The notes under the pieces: generated by a model
What the model was told of the DNA's origin: nothing
Seen by the model: only the letters and a program-made list of their open reading frames with translations
Databases searched by the model: none
Shown: positions 1 through 6,861 of the stretch, one piece after another
How positions within the stretch are numbered: the first letter of the stretch is position 1
Layout: every line of letters begins with the position of its first letter
Program-made: the position numbers and the translations under genes
Assembly: GCF_937873925.1 (NCBI RefSeq)
Contig: NZ_CALNAT010000115.1
Coordinates: 1-17,841 of the forward strand
Direction: 5' to 3'
DNA from: an uncultured Proteiniphilum sp.
Lineage (GTDB): Bacteria; Bacteroidota; Bacteroidia; Bacteroidales; Dysgonomonadaceae
Length of the DNA stretch: 17,841 bases

Positions 1-1202
1 AAGCCATGTTCGATAATCCTTTCCTCGAAGGGCAACGTCCAATGCCTGCCTCTACCGTTATTATCCCGCAACTTTTCAAACAGTCGGGATACCGTACCGC
101 TTGCATCGGAAAATGGGGATTGGGCTATCCTGGTTCCGAAAGTACTCCCAACAAAATGGGGTTCGATTTTTTCTACGGATATAATTGTCAGCGCCAGGCA
201 CACACATATTATCCTCCTTTTCTGTACCGGAACGAAAACCGGGAATATTTAAATAATAAAAATATCATTCAACCCGGAACCAAACTGGATCAATCAGCCG
301 ATCCTTTTGATGAAAACAGTTATCAGAAATTTATCCAGGATGATTATGCACCGGACCTGATGTTGAAAGAGATCCTCTCGTTTATAGATGAAAACAAGAA
401 AGATCCTTTTCTGTTGATGTGGACTACTCCCGTTCCGCATGTCCCGTTGCAGGCTCCTAAAAAATGGATCGATCATTATGTGGAAAAATTTGGCGATGAG
501 CAACCTTATTTGGGAAAAGCAGGATATTATCCTGCCCGTTATCCCCGGGCGACCTATGCTGCCATGATCTCTTATCTGGATGAACAAATCGGGTTGTTGA
601 CAGAGTATCTGAAAGAAAATGACCTGTACGAAAATACGCTGATCATCTTTACCAGTGATAACGGACCCACTTTTAACGGAGGCTCCGACTCGCCCTGGTT
701 TCAAAGCGCAGGGGCATTCAAAAGTGAATATGGATGGGGTAAGGCATCCTTACACGAAGGAGGGATCCGTGTACCGCTCATTGCCTCATGGCCGGGTAAA
801 ATAAAATCCGGATCTATCTCGAGCCATGTAGCCGCCGCCTGGGATATTATGCCTACCTTTGCTGAAATCCTGAAAATGAATGCCACAACAGACGGTATCA
901 GTTTTCTGCCGGAACTCACGGGCGAAAAACAAGTCGAAACCCACGATTATTTATACTGGGAGTTCCCCGAGAATGAGGGATCGATAGCTATCCGGATGGA
1001 TAACTGGAAAGGTATCATCGAAAATGTACACAAAGGAAACAAAAACATGCAGTTATTCGATTTATATACCGATCCGGCCGAATTGTTCGATGTGGCAAAA
1101 CAATATCCCGATATTGTAATCCGGTTGGAGGAAAAAATCCGTGAAGCGCATGTAAGGGCGGAAGTGGAAAGATTCAGATTTCCTTTTGAAACGAGCATGT
1201 AA
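1..1202 (+). CDS. S1-family sulfatase, 5' end missing (partial)
   Basis: This is the C-terminal part of a formylglycine-dependent sulfatase (alkaline phosphatase superfamily), which hydrolyses sulfate esters, probably on a glycan in the periplasm. The reading frame is open to the window edge; the first ATG at 6 is internal, because alignment with the next gene shows that about 90-100 residues are missing, including the DD metal ligands and the [C/S]xPSR activation motif. Visible family features are GKWGLG, the PHVPL histidine block, YPRATYAAM, TSDNGP (Asp/Asn metal ligands) and HEGGIRVP. GKWGLG has Gly where most sulfatases have His (GKWHLG), as in the following gene. The two genes are clearly alignable tandem paralogs. 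Whether the active-site residue is Cys or Ser cannot be seen. The S1 subfamily and substrate are not determined. Confidence 0.93.
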   Translation, partial: AMFDNPFLEGQRPMPASTVIIPQLFKQSGYRTACIGKWGLGYPGSESTPNKMGFDFFYGYNCQRQAHTYYPPFLYRNENREYLNNKNIIQPGTKLDQSADPFDENSYQKFIQDDYAPDLMLKEILSFIDENKKDPFLLMWTTPVPHVPLQAPKKWIDHYVEKFGDEQPYLGKAGYYPARYPRATYAAMISYLDEQIGLLTEYLKENDLYENTLIIFTSDNGPTFNGGSDSPWFQSAGAFKSEYGWGKASLHEGGIRVPLIASWPGKIKSGSISSHVAAAWDIMPTFAEILKMNATTDGISFLPELTGEKQVETHDYLYWEFPENEGSIAIRMDNWKGIIENVHKGNKNMQLFDLYTDPAELFDVAKQYPDIVIRLEEKIREAHVRAEVERFRFPFETSM

Positions 1203-1220
1203 ATCATTACACGCAAGAAC

Positions 1221-1276
1221 ATGATTAAAAGCGAGTTCCATATGATACCTTTGAAATCAATAGTTTTAATCATATG
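1221..1276. repeat. AT-rich nested inverted repeats between sulfatase genes
   Basis: ATGATTAAAA at 1221-1230 is exactly complementary to TTTTAATCAT at 1264-1273, and CATATGAT at 1239-1246 to ATCATATG at 1269-1276. The two right arms overlap, so only one stem can form at a time. No T-run follows, so this is not a standard terminator. AT richness makes chance possible. Confidence 0.35.
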
Positions 1277-1303
1277 AAAAGTGATATTTCACTCTATTTG
1301 ATG

Positions 1304-1311
1304 TAACTTTG
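1304..1311 (+). promoter_or_regulatory. Candidate -7 box (TAACTTTG) for the second sulfatase
   Basis: The octamer fits the Bacteroidota -7 consensus TAnnTTTG at all fixed positions and lies 23 bases upstream of the ATG at 1335, giving a plausible short 5' leader. No convincing TTTG -33 element is seen 19-21 bases upstream, which lowers confidence. If real, the second sulfatase has its own promoter in addition to any readthrough from the first. Confidence 0.45.
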
Positions 1312-1334
1312 AAAAATAACGCGAACGAACCAAT

Positions 1335-2738
1335 ATGAAACCTAAAATTTTTGCTGCGGGACTTTCCCTCGCAGCGTTAACCCCGCTCAACGCACAGCAA
1401 AAACCCAATGTGGTGTTTATCGTTGCCGATGATTTGGGTTATGGGGATCTGAGTTGTTATGGCCAGGAAAAATTCCAAACGCCCAATATCGACCGTTTGG
1501 CGCTCAACGGAATCCGGTTCACCCGCTCGTATTCAGGAACCACCGTAAGCGCGCCCTCGCGCGCCAGCCTGATGACCGGATTGCACACCGGCCACACCCC
1601 CATCCGTGGAAATAAGGAAATAAAACCCGAAGGACAGTTTCCGCTGCCGGCCGGCACATTTACGCTTTTCCACCTGTTTAAGAATGCAGGCTATACCACC
1701 GGCGCCTTTGGTAAATGGGGATTGGGGCAACCCGGTTCTGCAGGCGATCCCAACAATCAGGGTGTAGATGAATTTTACGGATACAATTGTCAACTCCTGG
1801 CACATAATTATTACCCAGGCCATTTATGGTACAATCAGACAAAAATAGCGTTTCCTGAAAATGATAACGGACAATTCGGCGCGTACTCGCAAGATCTGAT
1901 CCAGGCAAAAACGCTGGAGTTTATCGATAAATACAATGGGGATCCGTTCTTCCTCTTCGTACCCATGGTGCTTCCACACGCCGAATTGGTCGTACCGGAA
2001 GATTCCATCATCCAAAAATTAAGAGGAAAATTCGATGAAAAACCGTATAAAGGTACTGATTCCGGTCCCGCTTTCAGAAAAGGCGGATACATGTCGCAGG
2101 AATATCCGCGGGCGACACATGCCGCCATGGTTACACGTATCGATAGGTATGTGGGACAGATCATTGAGAAACTCAAAGAGACAGGAGTCTATGAAAATAC
2201 ACTGATCATATTTACCAGTGATAACGGACCGCACCGCGAGGGAGGCGGTGATCCGGATTTCTTCAATAGCAACGGCATCTATCGCGGATATAAACGTGAC
2301 CTGTACGAAGGCGGCATCCGTGTGCCGACCATCATTTCGTGGCAGGGGAAAGTAGCAGCCGGCAAGGAAAACGATTTCGCTTTCGCATTCTGGGATTACA
2401 TGCCCACGTTTGCCGAACTGTTGAAGACCGGTTCGCCGGAAAATACCGACGGGATCAGCATATTGCCCACACTCCTCAATAAAAAAGAAGGTCAGAAGAA
2501 GCGGGATTATTTCTATTTCGAGTTTCAGGAATTGGGCGGCCGCCAGGCGGTAATAAAAGATAACTGGAAACTGTTGCACCTCGATATCCGCCAGGAGGGA
2601 CTGTACGAACTCTATAATCTCGCGTCCGATCCTTCGGAGAATCACAATCTGGTCGATCTCTATCCTCAAAAAGCGGCAGAACTGAAAGAGATCATGAAGA
2701 AGGCCAGAACCGATGATTCCAACTGGTCGTTGTTTTAA
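1335..2738 (+). CDS. Secreted S1-family sulfatase, serine-type
   Basis: A 467-residue sulfatase with a type I signal peptide (about residues 1-20, ending LNA before QQ), so probably periplasmic. Metal ligands are Asp32-Asp33 and Asp296-Asn297 (TSDNGP). The activation motif is Ser72-Ala-Pro-Ser-Arg76, so the residue to be oxidised to formylglycine is Ser, requiring an anaerobic radical-SAM maturase (anSME) that is not in this window. Other active-site candidates are Lys127 (GKWGLG), His215 (LPHAE) and Lys320. Gly129 stands where many sulfatases have His. The gene aligns along its length with the truncated sulfatase upstream, including a 38-base stretch around TSDNGP with only two differences, which suggests tandem duplication or gene conversion. 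It is likely a galactose- or N-acetylhexosamine-sulfate sulfatase, but the substrate position is not readable here. Confidence 0.93.
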   Translation: MKPKIFAAGLSLAALTPLNAQQKPNVVFIVADDLGYGDLSCYGQEKFQTPNIDRLALNGIRFTRSYSGTTVSAPSRASLMTGLHTGHTPIRGNKEIKPEGQFPLPAGTFTLFHLFKNAGYTTGAFGKWGLGQPGSAGDPNNQGVDEFYGYNCQLLAHNYYPGHLWYNQTKIAFPENDNGQFGAYSQDLIQAKTLEFIDKYNGDPFFLFVPMVLPHAELVVPEDSIIQKLRGKFDEKPYKGTDSGPAFRKGGYMSQEYPRATHAAMVTRIDRYVGQIIEKLKETGVYENTLIIFTSDNGPHREGGGDPDFFNSNGIYRGYKRDLYEGGIRVPTIISWQGKVAAGKENDFAFAFWDYMPTFAELLKTGSPENTDGISILPTLLNKKEGQKKRDYFYFEFQELGGRQAVIKDNWKLLHLDIRQEGLYELYNLASDPSENHNLVDLYPQKAAELKEIMKKARTDDSNWSLF

Positions 2739-2847
2739 GTAATTGATTCAGTCATATAATAGAGTTTATATCGAATAAGATTTTAGATGTCTGATTATCG
2801 GGAGTCTTATTCCTTAATCAATATAATATCTAATAAACTTTCCAATT

Positions 2848-4404
2848 ATGAGACATTTTTCTACCCCGTCAATCCTCACTTTTGGTACCTGTCTGGCACT
2901 TCCCACGCAGGCACAGGAGATAAAACAACAAGCGATCCCGGAAAAACCCAACATTGTGTTGATCTATGCCGATGATATGGGGTATGGAGACCTTTCATGC
3001 TACGGGGCTAAACGTGTAGAGACTCCCAATGTGGATCTGCTCGCCGAAAATGGTATTCGTTTCAGTAATGCCCACTCTGCCGCGGCAACCAGCACTCCTT
3101 CCCGTTACGGCCTCTTCACGGGCGAGTACCCATGGAGAAGGAACGGTACCGGTATTGCCCGCGGTGATGCCGGGTTGATCATCAAACCACATCGGTACAA
3201 TGTGGCAAAACTGATGAAACAGGCGGGCTATACTACCGGAGCGGTAGGAAAATGGCACCTCGGCATCGGAGAGGAAACCGCCACCCAGAATTGGAACGGA
3301 AGGATTGCTCCCGGCCCGTACGAGATTGGATTCGACTACTCCTACCTTATGGCGGCAACGGGCGACAGGGTACCCTGTGTCTATCTGGAAAACCAGGAGG
3401 TGGCAAACCTCGATCCCAATGATCCGATCAGCGTAAGCTATTCACAGAACTTTCCCGGAGAGCCTACCGGCAGGGACAATCCCGAATTGCTGACAAAATT
3501 GAGGCCAAGTCCCAATCACGGACACGATCAGAGCATTATCAACGGTATCTCCCGTATCGGCTATATGAAAGGGGGCAAGGCAGCTCTTTGGGAGGATGAA
3601 ACGATTGCAGACAGCATTACCTCACGCGCTGTCCGTTTTATAGAACAGACCAAAGAGAAACCCTTCTTCCTCTATTTCGGCACTAACGATATCCATGTGC
3701 CGCGCTATCCGAACGAACGGTTCCGGGGCAAAACCGAGATGGGACACCGGGGCGACGCAATCGTTGAGTTTGACTGGTCGGTGGGTGAAGTGATCCGTGC
3801 ATTGAAAGAGGCGGATGTGTATGAGAATACGCTGATTATTTTGTCGAGCGATAATGGTCCGGTGGTGGATGACGGTTACGCAGACGAAGCCGTGGAGCGC
3901 CTGATGGATCATAAACCGTGGGGCCCTTACCGAGGTGGTAAATACAGCATGTTTGAAGCAGGAACAAGAGTGCCTTTTATTGTTCACTGGCCGGAGGTGG
4001 TGCGTCCGGGTATTTCCGATGCGCTGGTTTCCCAGATCGATTTATTGGGTACGCTGGCTGCTTTGACGGGTATTGAGTTGGAGGAGGAAAAGCTGAGTGA
4101 TAGCAGGAATCAACTTCCCGCATGGCTCGGTCTCGATAACGAAGGGCGTGAATACCTGATTGGTGCCGGCACTTCGCTTATGATCCGCACCAAAGACTGG
4201 AAGTATATTGAACCAAATAATGGCAGTGCATATCAAAGGCTCACCGATATTGAGATGGGAAACAGCCCGGAGGATCAACTCTACCATTTACGCTATGACC
4301 GGGGCGAGTACGATAATGTGGCTGAAAAGAACCGCCTGAAGGTAAGATTTTTTAAGCAGATACTCGAAGAGGAGAAGAGCAAAGGCATAGGGTTGAACTT
4401 GTAA
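2848..4404 (+). CDS. Secreted S1-family sulfatase, serine-type
   Basis: A 518-residue sulfatase with an N-terminal signal peptide (about 1-22, ending TQA before QE). Asp42-Asp43 and the SSDNGP block supply metal ligands. The activation motif is Ser82-Thr-Pro-Ser-Arg86, again serine-type and dependent on an anSME maturase. GKWHLG (134-139) has the usual Lys135 and His137, unlike its two neighbours, and NDIHVPRYP carries another active-site His. It is therefore a different subfamily from the upstream pair, longer by about 50 residues, with a large insertion around residues 145-240. The layout, including DNGP followed by VVDDGY, resembles to my recollection the hexosamine/galactose 6-O-sulfatase-like group (S1_15), but I give that low weight. 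It starts 109 bases after the previous gene. A longer start is not needed because the signal peptide begins at this ATG. Confidence 0.93.
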   Translation: MRHFSTPSILTFGTCLALPTQAQEIKQQAIPEKPNIVLIYADDMGYGDLSCYGAKRVETPNVDLLAENGIRFSNAHSAAATSTPSRYGLFTGEYPWRRNGTGIARGDAGLIIKPHRYNVAKLMKQAGYTTGAVGKWHLGIGEETATQNWNGRIAPGPYEIGFDYSYLMAATGDRVPCVYLENQEVANLDPNDPISVSYSQNFPGEPTGRDNPELLTKLRPSPNHGHDQSIINGISRIGYMKGGKAALWEDETIADSITSRAVRFIEQTKEKPFFLYFGTNDIHVPRYPNERFRGKTEMGHRGDAIVEFDWSVGEVIRALKEADVYENTLIILSSDNGPVVDDGYADEAVERLMDHKPWGPYRGGKYSMFEAGTRVPFIVHWPEVVRPGISDALVSQIDLLGTLAALTGIELEEEKLSDSRNQLPAWLGLDNEGREYLIGAGTSLMIRTKDWKYIEPNNGSAYQRLTDIEMGNSPEDQLYHLRYDRGEYDNVAEKNRLKVRFFKQILEEEKSKGIGLNL

Positions 4405-4424
4405 GAAAGAACAGTATCAAAGGG

Positions 4425-4465
4425 AAGAGGTTGTTCAGTTTAATATGTCCGGGCAACCTCTTTCT
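4425..4465 (+). terminator. Terminator-like hairpin after the sulfatase genes
   Basis: AAGAGGTTG at 4425-4433 pairs exactly with CAACCTCTT at 4454-4462; G-U and C-G pairs can extend the stem to 12 with a 14-base loop. A short T-rich stretch (TTTCTT) follows. It lies 20 bases after the third sulfatase stop, consistent with the end of the sulfatase transcript. The T-tract is imperfect, so efficiency is uncertain. Confidence 0.55.
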
Positions 4466-4493
4466 TGCATTAAAATTATTGATTCATCGACTT

Positions 4494-4717
4494 TTACAAT
4501 GGATATTGCTCCCTGACAGGATCATCATATTGTTCCTGTAACCGTTTCAGTTCGGATTTCAAATCTACAATGATGCTGTCATATTCCACTGGTATTCCCA
4601 TAAGAAAAGTTCTTTTCATTCTAAATTATCCTGGTAGAATTTATCAATAATAGGCTGGTAGTGTTTGTCCCACGCCGCTTTTTGTGCCGGATTCAGCCGT
4701 GCATATTCGCCATTCTC
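4494..4717 (-). pseudogene. Remnant of a minus-strand sulfatase, with nonsense mutation and internal deletion
   Basis: Reading the minus strand from 4717 to 4619 gives 33 residues with the sulfatase-like segment YARLNPAQKAAWDKHYQPII. A TGA at 4618-4616 interrupts it, and the same frame continues KELFLWEYQWNM. In related sulfatases, as I know the family (GlcNAc-6-sulfatase/sulfamidase-like, S1_11-type), this place reads about GKEL.xWKYQRYM, so the TGA may be a one-base change from GGA. The frame then fails, and a shifted frame from 4580 to 4494 gives a typical sulfatase C-terminus ending in LQEQYDDPVREQYPL and a stop. The several hundred bases normally between these parts, with the catalytic Asp/Asn region, are gone, as is the whole N-terminus. 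Only about 75 of an expected 450-550 codons remain. It lies opposite in orientation to all intact genes. Confidence 0.75.
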
Positions 4718-4773
4718 CTACATTCCTCGACGATTTCACCAACAAATCGGAATAGTTTCTATAAGAATTTATA

Positions 4774-4781
4774 TACCTTTG
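4774..4781 (+). promoter_or_regulatory. Candidate -7 box (TACCTTTG) of the ECF sigma gene
   Basis: This matches TAnnTTTG at every fixed position. A transcript starting about 7 bases downstream would carry an AAAAGGA ribosome-binding-like sequence (about 4791-4797) and then the TTG at 4808. The -33 element is weak; only TTTC at 4756-4759 is nearby, and its spacing is short. The box argues against the upstream ATG at 4661 as start, since that would precede the promoter. Confidence 0.5.
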
Positions 4782-4807
4782 TCCTTAATCAAAAGGATCA
4801 GAGCGCT

Positions 4808-5374
4808 TTGAAGGACAAACCCATACATATAAACTCCCGAAGTCTCCGGCTGTTACAGGAAGGAGATGAGAAAGCGTTCGAATACATCTTCCATCACTAT
4901 TACAATCAGATCTATACGTTTGTCCTAAATACCCTTTTCGATAAAACCTTTGCCGAAGATATTACCCAATCCGTTTTCATTTCTCTCTGGGAAAAAAGAG
5001 AAATAATCGATCCGGAAGCAGGTATCGCACCTCTTCTTTATACCATTGCCCGGAACCACGTATACAGGCAAACCGAACAATTATTACTGAAATATAAATA
5101 TCTACAGTACCAGCAAGAAAATGCGCAGGAAATCACTGATATTGAGTCAGATGTAAACAGCCGTTTTCTGGAAAATATTCTTTGGGAATTTATAGAGAAA
5201 CTGCCTTCGGACCGGCGCAGAATTTTTTTACTGAGCCGGAAAGAAAATTTATCGAACAAGGAAATCGCTTCACGTTTGCAAATTTCAGAAAAAACGGTGG
5301 AAACGCAAATAAGACGTTCTCTTATTTTTTTAAGAGAAAAAATGAAGGACTATCTCAGTGTACTCTTGTTTTAA
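4808..5374 (+). CDS. ECF RNA polymerase sigma factor (PUL regulator)
   Basis: An extracytoplasmic-function sigma-70 factor of about 188 residues from a TTG start. Region 2 covers roughly residues 12-75 (LLQEGDEKAFEYIF through FAEDITQSVFISLWEKR), and region 4 with its helix-turn-helix is near the C-terminus (LPSDRRRIFLLSRKENLSNKEIA...ISEKTVETQIRR). I chose TTG because the homologous part begins at about this codon, no in-frame ATG lies between 4661 and the region 2 core, and a -7 box and purine-rich AAAAGGA sit just upstream. The longer frame from ATG 4661 would run through the minus-strand sulfatase remnant and add a non-homologous Cys- and Arg-rich stretch. The following FecR gene and STN-type SusC make it the sigma of a trans-envelope signalling cascade that probably drives the susC operon. 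Confidence 0.9.
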   Translation: MKDKPIHINSRSLRLLQEGDEKAFEYIFHHYYNQIYTFVLNTLFDKTFAEDITQSVFISLWEKREIIDPEAGIAPLLYTIARNHVYRQTEQLLLKYKYLQYQQENAQEITDIESDVNSRFLENILWEFIEKLPSDRRRIFLLSRKENLSNKEIASRLQISEKTVETQIRRSLIFLREKMKDYLSVLLF

Positions 5375-5416
5375 TGTATCTATTTTCAAAAATTCCCTCA
5401 ACCTCATGGCTATTTA

Positions 5417-5436
5417 TTTAACATAATTTTGTTAAA
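5417..5436. promoter_or_regulatory. Inverted repeat overlapping a candidate -7 box upstream of fecR-type gene
   Basis: TTTAACA (5417-5423) and TGTTAAA (5430-5436) form a perfect 7-base inverted repeat. Inside it, TAATTTTG at 5424-5431 fits the TAnnTTTG -7 consensus, 77 bases before the anti-sigma ATG at 5509. No clear -33 box is seen. It could be an operator over a promoter, a weak AT-only hairpin, or chance in AT-rich DNA. Confidence 0.3.
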
Positions 5437-5508
5437 CATAATTAATATTCTTGTTAAAAACGAAATCTCTGTAAGGATTTTACCCTTTTCACGTATAATA
5501 CAATTAAT

Positions 5509-6498
5509 ATGTCAGACGAAATTGTAAAATTGATCGAAAAATTTCTCTCCAGCACTATTTCGGAAGAAGAAACGGACTCGTTGCTCCACGCTTATCAACA
5601 AGAGCGCATAAGTGAAAAGCAATTAGAGGATTACTATGCCGACAAATGGAGAGATGCCGGACAGCATCCATCGAAGCTAGACGAAGAAAGCAAAGAAAAA
5701 GCATGGAAACGGTTTCGGATGCATATACGCCAACATGCGCAGACACTACCGGGGCGCAAAAACAAATGGATCGAAATAGCAAGCGTGGCGGCTGTAGCTA
5801 TCTTGTTCTTTATGTTGGGTTTTTCGCTCCATTTAGTTCGTGGTAATTCACAACAAGAGCTTGTGGTGATGGTTGAAAACGGACAAAAGGCAAGCGTTCA
5901 ACTTCCCGACGGCTCCCACGTGCGCCTCAATTCGGCAAGTGAACTGCGCTATTCCCCTGATTTCGGGAAAAAAAACCGGACTGTAAAACTGATGGGAGAA
6001 GCCTATTTCGATGTACAAAGTGATCCGAACAACCCGTTCATCGTACTGACACGCGCCAATCTGCAGGTAAAGGCGTTGGGAACAAAGTTCAACATCAAGT
6101 CTTACCCCAACGATGAACAAATAACCGGAACGCTCATAGAAGGCCGGATTGAAGTAAGCAACCCGATGTTATCCGAAGTACTGGATCCCAACGAACAAAT
6201 CTCGTTCTACCCTAAAGGACTAAGGTTCAGCAAATCCCGTATCGACAATATAAATGAAGCTATTTTTTGGATGACCGATCAATTCGTGTTCGACAAGGAG
6301 ACACTTGAAAACATTGCCAAAACGTTGGAAAGAATGTATAACGTGACCATTTCTTTTGCATCACCCGACATAAAAGAGATACAATACAGCGGAAAAATAA
6401 AGAACAACAGCATGGAGAATGTACTGAATCTTATCACTGTTGTTTCTCCGCTACAGTACACAATGACCGGATCGCATATTACATTCAGTAAAAAATAA
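5509..6498 (+). CDS. FecR-type anti-sigma factor
   Basis: A 329-residue inner-membrane regulator. The N-terminal cytoplasmic part (about 1-85) is charged and would bind the sigma factor; one transmembrane helix spans about 88-109 (ASVAAVAILFFMLGF); the rest is periplasmic. The FecR domain (about 115-215) includes ENGQKASVQLPDGSHVRLN and GEAYFDV, and the C-terminal domain (about 255-325; FVFDKETLENIAKTLERMYNV) is the DUF4974/STN-like module common in Bacteroidota FecR proteins. It follows the sigma gene by 134 bases and precedes the STN-containing SusC. The expected role is to hold the sigma factor inactive until the SusC STN domain signals substrate at the outer membrane. Confidence 0.93.
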   Translation: MSDEIVKLIEKFLSSTISEEETDSLLHAYQQERISEKQLEDYYADKWRDAGQHPSKLDEESKEKAWKRFRMHIRQHAQTLPGRKNKWIEIASVAAVAILFFMLGFSLHLVRGNSQQELVVMVENGQKASVQLPDGSHVRLNSASELRYSPDFGKKNRTVKLMGEAYFDVQSDPNNPFIVLTRANLQVKALGTKFNIKSYPNDEQITGTLIEGRIEVSNPMLSEVLDPNEQISFYPKGLRFSKSRIDNINEAIFWMTDQFVFDKETLENIAKTLERMYNVTISFASPDIKEIQYSGKIKNNSMENVLNLITVVSPLQYTMTGSHITFSKK

Positions 6499-6861
6499 AA
6501 TTAATAACTCACAAAAAATTGACGCCTATGAAACAAGATAGAAAATAACTCACCTAATTACCTGGAAAAAAAGCCGGAGCAATGTGAGGGCATCACTCCG
6601 GCAGGAAAGTAAAAGAACATTTTCATTAAGCAATACGAGCAGAAGCAAACTTATTTGCATTATGCCGTTGCAGGAAAATGTCTAACTTTAGTGAATGCAA
6701 TATTCCACTGGTAGGATAATAGCACGACAGCGCTTTAATAGAGAGAAAAACGCTGCAGACCGCATTCATATGGGGACAAAAATACTCAATCAGAGAGAAC
6801 TTTGTGCTTTTTTATCCTTAATTATATCCTAAAACAATCTAAAATCTAAAAAAATTATTCA
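6499..6861 (+). other. 363-base leader between the anti-sigma gene and susC, with hairpins
   Basis: No convincing gene is present. GCCGGAG at 6573-6579 pairs with CTCCGGC at 6596-6602 (16-base loop) and is not followed by a T-run, so it looks more like an RNA structure in a leader than a terminator. A weaker pair, CAGCG (6728-6732) with CGCTG (6751-6755), lies further down. No perfect forward TAnnTTTG is present; TAACTTTA at 6683-6690 is one base off, with TTTG at 6654-6657 but a 25-base spacer. An ECF-dependent promoter for the susC operon is expected somewhere here but cannot be placed. The sequence just before the susC ATG is very A-rich. Confidence 0.5.
6646..6653 (-). promoter_or_regulatory. 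Candidate antisense -7 box in the susC leader
   Basis: On the minus strand these bases read TAAGTTTG, a full match to TAnnTTTG, with TTTC (from 6677-6674, one base from TTTG) at a 20-base spacer. A transcript would start near 6640 and run antisense to the leader and the 3' end of the anti-sigma gene. Antisense small RNAs are known in some Bacteroides PULs with sigma/anti-sigma pairs. No terminator was identified, and the motif is short enough for chance. Confidence 0.25.

Noticed and set aside
2019..2669. 216-codon open frame on the minus strand
   Set aside because: It is antisense to the second sulfatase, which has all expected motifs; its translation shows no domain.
4661..4807. N-terminal extension of the sigma factor from ATG 4661
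   Set aside because: It has no sigma-like sequence, is antisense to the sulfatase remnant, and lies upstream of the best promoter box and ribosome-binding-like sequence.
6528..6548. Six-codon mini-frame (MKQDRK) in the susC leader
   Set aside because: It is too short and lacks supporting features to call a leader peptide.
6696..6710. 14-base match ATATTCCACTGGTA with the region around 4580
   Set aside because: One exact match of this length is expected by chance in a window of this size, and the flanks do not match.
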